A stretch of DNA of 6,130 bases from an uncultured Anaerolineaceae bacterium (lineage in GTDB: Bacteria; Chloroflexota; Anaerolineae; Anaerolineales; Anaerolineaceae), in assembly GCA_937890875.1 (NCBI GenBank), contig CALAEB010000048.1:1-6130 (forward strand), read 5' to 3'. Of the stretch, positions 1 through 5,051 are shown piece by piece. Position numbers and translations under genes: made by a program. Below the pieces are notes generated by a model. That model was not told the DNA's origin and did no database searches. It saw only the letters and a list, made by a program, of their open reading frames with translations. The number at the start of each line of letters is the position of its first letter. Position 1 is the first letter of the stretch.

Positions 1-1230
1 ATGACCTTCCACAACGGAACACCGGTCACCTCCGCCGACGTCAAATTCTCCTTCGAACGGATCCTGGATGAAGCGACAGCCGCGGCTGCCCGCTCCAAAT
101 TCACCTCGATCGCATCCGTTGAGACACCAGACGACCTGACCGCCGTGTTCAAATTCTCCGAGAAGAACGTGGCCATCCTGGTGGACATGGCCTCCAACAA
201 CGCGGCGATCCTTTCCAAGGATTTCTTTGACAACGGCGGCGACCCGAACGTTGAGAGCGTCGGCGCGGGTCCGTATAAACTCGTCAATTGGGAACCGGAC
301 AACAAGATTGAACTCACCGCGCATGAAGGATATTTCATCGACGGCATGCCGAAAATCAAAAACCTTGAATACCGCATCATTCCTGCCGAAGATTCAATCC
401 TGGCCGGCGTCCGCACCGGTGAAATCGACTTTGCCATTATCAACGAGCCAGCGACCGCGATGATCGCATCGGCGGATTCCAGTGTCGTCGTAGCCGCCGC
501 TCCCGCGCTTTCTTATCACGTTCTTCAGCTCAATCCCGGCCGGGATGTCTTCAAAGATGTCCTCGTCCGGCAGGCGATTGCCTGTGCGATTGACCGGCAG
601 GAAGTGCTGGATGTCGCCGCGCTGGGTGAAGGCCAGGTTACCCCGCCGGTTGTCCAGCCGTACTACGGCGCAGACACCAGCACGCTGTTCTGTTACCAGA
701 AGGATCTGGAAAAATCAAAAGCGCTGCTCGCCGAAGCGGGGAACCCAGAAGTCAGCTTTACGATCATGGCTGCTGCGGATGAACCGCCGACAGCGGTTGC
801 CGAAGCCCAAAGCATTCAGGATCAGCTGGCTGAAATCGGCGTGAAAGTGGAAATTGAAGTGCTTGAATTGGGTGTCTATGTGGAACGCTGGCTGGCGGGT
901 GATTTTGACGCCTGCGCCGCATTGAACAGCGGCGGCAGCGATCCCAACGGAACATTCTGGCGCTACTGGCACTCGACCGGCAACCTGCAGAAAGTTTCCG
1001 TCTTCAATACGCCTGAACTTGATGAATTGTTGGTTCAGGGCCGCTCACTCACCGATCCGGAAGAAAGGCGCCCTTATTACATTGAAGCACAGGAAATCCT
1101 GGCTGAAAACGCGCCTTGGGTCTGGCTGTACGTAGGGTATGAATACCGTGTCATGGTTCCGTCCCTGAAAGGCTTCATCCCCACCCCGGACGGTTCCGTC
1201 TGGTCGCTGCGCCAGGTTTATTTCGAATAA
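1..1230 (+). CDS. ABC transporter solute-binding protein, family 5 (oligopeptide/dipeptide type), 5'-truncated
   Basis: Extracytoplasmic binding protein that would capture a peptide-like ligand and deliver it to the permease pair encoded downstream. The visible 409 residues begin at the conserved segment FHNGTPVTSADVKFSFER (residues 3-20), which in SBP_bac_5 proteins lies about 80-120 residues into the mature protein. The ATG at the first base is therefore probably an internal Met, and the signal peptide and first part of lobe I lie upstream of the window. Other family marks are a VGAGPYKLVNW segment (residues 87-97), an LLAEAGNP segment (about 244-251), SDPNGTFWRYWHSTG (about 314-328) and a normal end in SLRQVYFE before TAA. 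Family members bind peptides, nickel, sugars or muropeptides, so the ligand cannot be read from sequence. The gap to the permease gene is unusually long and carries hairpins. Family is secure; ligand is unknown. Confidence 0.93.
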   Translation: MTFHNGTPVTSADVKFSFERILDEATAAAARSKFTSIASVETPDDLTAVFKFSEKNVAILVDMASNNAAILSKDFFDNGGDPNVESVGAGPYKLVNWEPDNKIELTAHEGYFIDGMPKIKNLEYRIIPAEDSILAGVRTGEIDFAIINEPATAMIASADSSVVVAAAPALSYHVLQLNPGRDVFKDVLVRQAIACAIDRQEVLDVAALGEGQVTPPVVQPYYGADTSTLFCYQKDLEKSKALLAEAGNPEVSFTIMAAADEPPTAVAEAQSIQDQLAEIGVKVEIEVLELGVYVERWLAGDFDACAALNSGGSDPNGTFWRYWHSTGNLQKVSVFNTPELDELLVQGRSLTDPEERRPYYIEAQEILAENAPWVWLYVGYEYRVMVPSLKGFIPTPDGSVWSLRQVYFE

Positions 1231-1240
1231 AAAATCTTTG

Positions 1241-1305
1241 GGAGGGTGTCTCACGAAAACAGGATTCTGAAAAGATTCTCATCGCAGTCTTGTGAGGCAC
1301 CCTCC
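1241..1305 (+). repeat. Long inverted repeat / stem-loop just after the binding-protein stop
   Basis: Positions 1241-1254 (GGAGGGTGTCTCAC) pair with 1292-1305 (GTGAGGCACCCTCC): 14 bp with one G-U wobble and no bulge. A wobble and an A-U pair extend the stem inward to 1256/1290, leaving a loop of about 33 nt. It starts 10 nt after the TAA at 1228-1230. The stem is strong enough to act in RNA, but the following bases are not a T run, so it is not a canonical intrinsic terminator. It could be a 3'-end stabiliser, a leaky terminator or a copy of a dispersed palindromic repeat. Confidence 0.75.
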
Positions 1306-1337
1306 GTTCAGAATTTTGAAACAAGGCTTAGGCGCCA

Positions 1338-1366
1338 AAACAATCCATTCCCGAAAAGGGTTGTTT
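1338..1366 (+). repeat. Weak inverted repeat next to the AT-rich palindrome
   Basis: Positions 1338-1346 (AAACAATCC) can pair with 1358-1366 (GGGTTGTTT): 9 bp with one G-U wobble and an 11-nt loop. An alternative CCC/GGG pairing (1350-1352 with 1358-1360) is followed by T-rich sequence and would look slightly terminator-like. It abuts the stronger hairpin at 1368-1412. It may be chance in AT-rich DNA. Confidence 0.4.
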
Positions 1367-1367
1367 G

Positions 1368-1412
1368 TTGTTCTATTTTTTGTTACGCTTCGAGCAACAA
1401 AAAATAGAACAA
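1368..1412 (+). repeat. Perfect 17-bp AT-rich inverted repeat (hairpin or cruciform)
   Basis: Positions 1368-1384 (TTGTTCTATTTTTTGTT) are the exact reverse complement of 1396-1412. The 11-nt centre can itself pair: GCT at 1387-1389 with AGC at 1393-1395, closing on TCG. A G-U and an A-U pair extend the outer end to 1366/1414. Only three of the 17 pairs are G-C, unlike a normal terminator stem, and no clear T run follows. A perfect match this long is far beyond chance in a gap of this size. Candidate roles are transcript end or stability element, cruciform, or miniature repeat. Confidence 0.85.
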
Positions 1413-1445
1413 TAGTTTCCTCTTTCAGGTACCAGGCGGCTTTTT

Positions 1446-1460
1446 GGAATTTCAAATTCC
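1446..1460. repeat. Short palindrome with 1-nt centre
   Basis: GGAATTTCAAATTCC has 7-bp arms around a single central C. In RNA the loop would have to open by a pair or two, so a DNA-level role (protein site) is as likely as a hairpin. It lies about 100 nt upstream of the permease start. There is no further support, and such AT-rich palindromes can arise by chance. Confidence 0.35.
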
Positions 1461-1486
1461 TGATCTCGCATTAAAAAACAAGTTTT

Positions 1487-1505
1487 ATCCTCATTCAACG
1501 AGGAT
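1487..1505 (+). repeat. Small hairpin in the permease leader
   Basis: ATCCTC (1487-1492) pairs exactly with GAGGAT (1500-1505) around a 7-nt loop, about 50 nt before the permease start codon. It might shape the leader of the permease transcript, but a 6-bp stem is weak evidence. Confidence 0.3.
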
Positions 1506-1555
1506 CATGCACTTCAAAAATAAAATTTTGCCGCAGCATTACGAAAAAGACTTCA

Positions 1556-2508
1556 ATGCAAAAATATATACTCAAAAGACTCCTGATAATGATTCCGACA
1601 CTGCTCGGCATCTCGATCGTCATCTTCCTGATCATGCGCATGATCCCGGAGATACGATCTCCGCCATGATCGGCACCCAATACCAGCTGACCGAAGCGCA
1701 GGCGGAATCCCTGCGCGCCTATTATGGGCTGGACAAACCGCTCGTCACCCAGTATTTTAACTGGATCGGCAACGCGCTGCAGGGGAATTTCGGATATTCC
1801 GTCCGCACCGGACAGCCCGTGATGCGTGAGATCATATCCCGGTTCCCGCTGACAATGGAAATCACGATCCTGTCCATCATTCTGGGAACGCTGATCGGCG
1901 TGGCGATCGGCGTTCTGGCTGCGATTTACCGCGGTTCTTTTTTTGATGCAATTATCCGTATATTTGCCATGATCGGGCTGGCGACCCCCAGTTTCTGGCT
2001 CGGCACGATGATCATTTATGTCCTTTCCGTTCACTTCAAGATCATGCTGAACGCGGGAAATTATGTTTCCTTTTCCGCCGACCCGATCGGAAATCTGAAA
2101 CAGGTGATCTCCCCTGTTATTTGCATGGCTTTTTCCTTCAGCGCCTCGGTCATGCGTACCACCCGCTCATCGCTGCTCGAAGAGATCAACAAAGAATACG
2201 CACAGACTGCCCGGTCAAAAGGGAACAAAGAGCGCCGCGTCATTTTCGGGCACACACTGCGAAACGCGCTGATCCCGGTCATCACCCTGGTCGGTTATCA
2301 GGTCGGTTACCTTTTCGGCGGGGTCGTGATCATCGAGCAGGTTTTTGCGCTGCCCGGATTAGGCAGACTGCTGCTGAACGGCATTTCCCAGCGGGATTAC
2401 GCACTTGTACAGGGTTCGATCGTCTTTATCGCTTCTATTTTCGTGCTGGTAAACCTGATTACAGACATCGCATATGGTTTTGCAGATCCGAGGATCCGAT
2501 ATGACTGA
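1556..2508 (+). CDS. DppB/OppB-type ABC transporter permease, frameshifted by one base
   Basis: Inner-membrane subunit of the peptide importer, expected to pair with the next permease. The true N-terminus starts at ATG 1556: MQKYILKRLLIMIPTLLG reads as the classic first helix of this family, ending RMIP. The frame must then change at about 1648-1649 to continue GDTISAMIG; without this it stops at TGA 1667 after 37 aa. Adding one G (CCGGA to CCGGGA) restores PGD, which is conserved in the family, and gives about 317 aa, a normal length. In restored numbering, further helices lie near 102-124, 136-160, 184-198, 241-262 and 288-308. The ATPase-contacting loop is EYAQTARSKGNKERR (about 214-228), followed by HTLRNALIPV. 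The end PRIRYD is typical. The open frame beginning at 1444 has an unrelated N-terminus and no RBS. The RBS before 1556 is weak (AAAGA, 1546-1550). Reinitiation at ATG 1666, which overlaps the premature TGA, would lose the first helix. Confidence 0.9.
1646..1653 (+). other. Frameshift site in the DppB-like permease
   Basis: CCG at 1646-1648 is read as Pro in the N-terminal frame, while GGA at 1648-1650 and GAT at 1651-1653 give the expected Gly-Asp in the downstream frame. One G is missing from a G run. The P-site CCG could in principle slip back one base onto CCC (1645-1647), but there is no standard slippery heptamer. A deletion or sequencing error is the simpler reading. Confidence 0.85.
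2490..2493 (+). promoter_or_regulatory. Ribosome-binding site fixing the DppC-like start
   Basis: GAGG lies seven bases before ATG 2501 (2494-2500 between them), inside the end of the preceding gene. It favours 2501 over the in-frame ATG at 2474, which has no comparable site and would add nine residues. Confidence 0.65.
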
Positions 2509-3403
2509 AATCACTGCCAATATCTCCGAGCTCAATCGCAAAGCACAGCGAAAACGGAATTTTCAATATTCATTATTCGGCCGACTGCTCCGCAATCCCG
2601 GCGGTATTATCGGCGGGACGATCATCCTGATCTTTGTGATAATCGGACTCTTCTCGGATCAGCTCATGCCTTTCGACCCGATCAAAAATTATCCGAAGGA
2701 ACGCCTTCAGTCGCCTTCGCTGCAACATCCGGCGGGAACGGATGAAATGGGGCGGGACGTTTACAGCCGGCTGATGAAGGGGGCTTCCAACTCCATGGCT
2801 ATCGCATTTACCTCGGTCGCCTTTGCCGGCATTGTCGGCACAATCCTCGGGGCGATCGCAGGATATACCGGCGGAGCTTTTGACAACCTGATTATGCGGC
2901 TGATGGATCTGATTTTTTCGTTCCCGACTATGCTGTTGGCCCTGGCAATCGCAACCGCGCTTGGGACCGGATTTCTGAACACAGTCATCGCGATCTCCAT
3001 CGTATACCTGCCGATCTTTTCACGAACGGCTCGCAGCACCGTGCTCCAGATCCGTGAATTCGAATATGTGGATGCAGCCCGCTGCATCGGCGCCAAGGAT
3101 GCCCGTATCCTTTTCCGGCACATCCTTCCCAACGCGCTCGCGCCGCTGATCGTTCAGGTCAGCCTTGGGTTTTCCTGGGCCATCCTGACTGAATCCTCAC
3201 TGAGTTACCTCGGTCTCGGCACCCAACCGCCGAATCCGTCCTGGGGATCCATGCTGAGCCAGGCGCGGGTCATGATGGAACTGGCACCCTGGCTGGTCAT
3301 CGGCCCCGGCCTGACCATCATGCTGGCCGTGCTGGGATTCAACCTGCTGGGCGACGCAGTGCGCGATCTGATGGATCCCCGCTTACGTTCGAAGGGGTTA
3401 TAG
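2501..3403 (+). CDS. DppC/OppC-type ABC transporter permease
   Basis: Second membrane subunit of the peptide importer, 300 aa from the chosen start, normal for the family. Its first codons overlap the preceding permease by 8 nt, indicating coupled translation. Visible order: a short cytoplasmic tail; OppC_N-type helix (about 34-52) after RNPGG; the family hallmark HPAGTDEMGRDVYSRLMKG (76-94); helices near 98-120 and 140-175; the EAA-type loop EYVDAARCIGAKD (188-200) continuing to RHILPNALAP, which docks on the ATPase; then LSYLGLGTQPPNPSWGSML (234-252), also strongly conserved; and a last helix about 264-284 ending LLGDAVRDLMDPRLR. It is intact in frame. The substrate cannot be told from permeases of this family. 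The partner ATPases are not encoded in the window. Confidence 0.95.
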   Translation: MTEITANISELNRKAQRKRNFQYSLFGRLLRNPGGIIGGTIILIFVIIGLFSDQLMPFDPIKNYPKERLQSPSLQHPAGTDEMGRDVYSRLMKGASNSMAIAFTSVAFAGIVGTILGAIAGYTGGAFDNLIMRLMDLIFSFPTMLLALAIATALGTGFLNTVIAISIVYLPIFSRTARSTVLQIREFEYVDAARCIGAKDARILFRHILPNALAPLIVQVSLGFSWAILTESSLSYLGLGTQPPNPSWGSMLSQARVMMELAPWLVIGPGLTIMLAVLGFNLLGDAVRDLMDPRLRSKGL

Positions 3404-3409
3404 TACCCT

Positions 3410-3895
3410 ATGAACAACGCAGAAACGATTCAAATCCGTCCGATGCAGGCGGAAGATGTCGCTGCCTGTGCCCACATCATGGCCGGAAACGCCTTGTGGC
3501 AGCGATACGGTGTCACGCCGGAGACAGCGCTGGCGCGCTTTGAAAAAGCGTTTGCCGAAAAAGCCTCGATTCTGGTTGCCGATTCTTCCGGCCGGGCAGT
3601 GGGATTTTGCTGGTACCACCTCAAAGGCGCGTTTAACCGTTCCGGTTATATCCAACTGATCGGCGTCGATCCTGCCTGCAAAGGACAGGGTACCGGGAAA
3701 TTGCTTCTGTTCCAGGCGGAAAAAATAGTGATGCAAGTATCGGATGATATGTTTTTAACCGTTTCCGATTTTAACACTTCCGCACAGGCATTTTATCAAA
3801 AGCTCGGCTATGATTTTGTCGGTGAAATTCCGGATTATGTCCTTCCCGGAATCACAGAAAAAATCATGCGCAAAAAGCTGGTTCGCGAACCATGA
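3410..3895 (+). CDS. GNAT-family N-acetyltransferase
   Basis: Cytoplasmic acetyl-CoA-dependent acyltransferase of 161 aa; acceptor unknown. Recognised from IQIRPMQAEDVAAC at the N-terminus (7-20), the strand and helix IQLIGVDPACKGQGTGKLL (81-99) with the acetyl-CoA pyrophosphate loop KGQGTG (91-96, Lys in the usual Arg/Gln position), and the motif-B region NTSAQAFYQKLGYDFVGE (122-139). The last part, DYVLPGITEKIMRKKL, is also typical. It starts 6 nt after the preceding stop, with AAGGGG at 3392-3397 as a somewhat distant RBS (12 nt), and overlaps the next start by 4 nt. The context suggests a role tied to the transporter or the wall-recycling genes, for example acetylating an amino sugar, a peptide amine or a toxic by-product, but that is inference. 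Protein or antibiotic acetylation are alternatives. Confidence 0.9.
   Translation: MNNAETIQIRPMQAEDVAACAHIMAGNALWQRYGVTPETALARFEKAFAEKASILVADSSGRAVGFCWYHLKGAFNRSGYIQLIGVDPACKGQGTGKLLLFQAEKIVMQVSDDMFLTVSDFNTSAQAFYQKLGYDFVGEIPDYVLPGITEKIMRKKLVREP
3879..3892. repeat. 14-nt perfect palindrome at the serine hydrolase start
   Basis: TGGTTCGCGAACCA is its own reverse complement, and its last base is the A of the ATG at 3892. In RNA it could form a 5-bp stem with a CGCG loop directly before the start codon, possibly making translation depend on ribosomes finishing the upstream gene. In DNA it could be a protein site. It lies in the coding end of the acetyltransferase (LVREP), so chance is possible. 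Confidence 0.5.
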
Positions 3896-5051
3896 AAAAC
3901 GCGTCGCTTTTCCCAAAAACCCGCTTCCTCCTGGATCAGGCCGCCCGGGACGACCGCGTCCCGGCCTCTCAACTGTCCATCCGGAAAAAGGACCGGCTGC
4001 TCCTCACCCATGCTGCCGGCTGGATCGACCCGGAGACAAAGCAGCGTCTGACAGGGAACGAAACACTGTTCGACCTCGCCTCGGTCACAAAATTATTCAC
4101 CACCGCGGCTTTCATGAAATTGACCCTGAACGGCAGCTTGCGGCTGGATGATCCTGTCTGCAGCATCCTGCCGGATTTCACCGGCAGCCGTCCGGTCCGT
4201 TCATTTGAGGAACCGCTGGATCCGGAAAATTCCGCGACGTCAGCGGCGGCTTTGCCGGACCGGTGAACGCATCAGAAATCACGTTCCGGCAATTACTCAC
4301 GCATTCCAGCGGGTTGCCCGCCTGGCTGCCTTTGTTCAGAGAAAAAAACGAACAGGCTGCGCGCAGCCGTGTGATGCAGACTTTTTTTTCTTACCAGCCC
4401 AATACTGATGTGATCTATTCCGATCTGGGATTTTTGCTGCTTGGCTGGGCGATCGAAAAGATGAGCGCGCTTCCACTGGACCAGGCCGTACAAAAAACCG
4501 TGCTTGCCCCGCTCGGATTGGAGCACAGCTGGTTTCGTCCGCTTGACGAGAATTTCAACCCGCTTTTGCCGCTGCCGGAGGCCGGAGCCGCGCCGACCGG
4601 GATCTGCCGCTGGCGGCAGCGCCGCCTGATTGGTGAGGTGGATGATGAGAACAGCGCATTTCTGAAAGGCGTCTGCGGACATGCCGGGATGTTCGGCACG
4701 GCGGAGGATCTTTCCGCTTTCGGTTCGGCATTTCTGGCAGGGGATTCGTTCCTGCCCGCCGCAGTCATTCATGAAATGACCCGCTCACAGTCCGTCAGCA
4801 AAGACGGGCTGATGAACCGCGGAATCGGCTTTCAGCTTTGGTCGCCGGATCCCGCCGTCAGTTACGCGCCGCTCAGCCGGCAGACTTTCGGGCATACCGG
4901 ATTCACCGGAACGGTGCTCTGGATCGATCCGCAGCAGGAACTGATCATCGCGCTGCTGACCAATGAAGTCTATAACGGCCGCTTCAACCGAAAAATCGGA
5001 CCATTCCGACTGGAAGTGATAAAAACGATTCTGGAGGAAACAGAAAAATGA
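3892..5051 (+). CDS. Class C beta-lactamase-fold serine hydrolase, frameshifted by one base
   Basis: Member of the beta-lactamase/penicillin-binding-like family (PF00144 type), which includes D-aminopeptidases, esterases and the muropeptide amidase AmiE of Bacillus. Start ATG 3892 overlaps the upstream stop by 4 nt. The N-terminal frame carries the nucleophile motif S64-V-T-K67 within LFDLASVTKLFTT and then LRLDDPVCSILPDF. It ends early at TGA 4264-4266 (124 aa). The rest is in another frame: ITFRQLLTHSSGLPAW, the second motif Y-S-D (restored 176-178) in IYSDLGFLLLGW, GVCGHAGMFGTAEDL, and the third motif HTG (restored 335-337) in FGHTGFTGT. One added A in the run 4226-4229 joins the halves as PEKFRDVSGGFAG and gives about 386 aa, normal for the family. 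No signal peptide is evident, so a cytoplasmic site is likely. The neighbouring anmK makes a muropeptide-trimming role attractive but unproven. Confidence 0.88.
4225..4232 (+). other. Frameshift site in the serine hydrolase
   Basis: GAAAATTC: the upstream frame reads GAA AAT and leaves the family pattern, while the downstream frame resumes at TTC 4230-4232. Adding one A to the four-A run gives GAA AAA TTC and an uninterrupted protein. The downstream open frame can start only at a GTG at 4263, which overlaps the premature TGA but has no ribosome-binding site. A separate second gene is therefore unlikely. Confidence 0.85.
5033..5038 (+). promoter_or_regulatory. Strong ribosome-binding site of anmK
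   Basis: GGAGGA is placed 9 nt before ATG 5048, inside the end of the serine hydrolase gene. It is the best Shine-Dalgarno match in the window and fixes the anmK start. Confidence 0.75.

Larger units (their letters stand above)
1231..1555. other. Non-coding, hairpin-rich gap between binding protein and permease genes
   Basis: This 325-nt stretch contains no convincing gene. It is clearly more AT-rich than the flanking coding sequence from about 1306 on and carries at least five inverted repeats, listed separately. Short open frames here (1292-1474, and a forward frame from 1444 that runs into the permease) show no family resemblance and no good ribosome-binding site. I looked for sigma-70-type promoters; a TTGAAA at 1316-1321 has no matching -10 at proper spacing, so none is called. 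The gap may uncouple expression of the abundant binding protein from the membrane subunits. Confidence 0.7.

Noticed and set aside
1316..1344. Possible promoter with TTGAAA as -35
   Set aside because: No acceptable -10 hexamer at 16-18 nt spacing.
1292..1474. 60-aa open frame in the non-coding gap
   Set aside because: It runs through both long inverted repeats, has no RBS and no recognisable protein features.
1444..1650. N-terminal extension of the permease frame starting at 1444 (or 1507)
   Set aside because: It reads as unrelated sequence with no membrane helix and no RBS; the family-like first helix is in another frame from 1556.
1645..1651. Programmed -1 frameshift in the permease
   Set aside because: A CCG-to-CCC slip is possible but there is no X-XXY-YYZ heptamer, and the product upstream of the shift would be a useless 37-aa peptide; kept only as a remote alternative.
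1495..2034. 179-aa minus-strand open frame
   Set aside because: It is antisense to the DppB-like permease and low in meaningful motifs.
4263..5051. Independent serine hydrolase gene starting at GTG 4263
   Set aside because: It lacks the SxxK motif, has no Shine-Dalgarno, and the coding pattern continues upstream of the GTG in the same frame (FRDVSGGFAGP) back to the frameshift.
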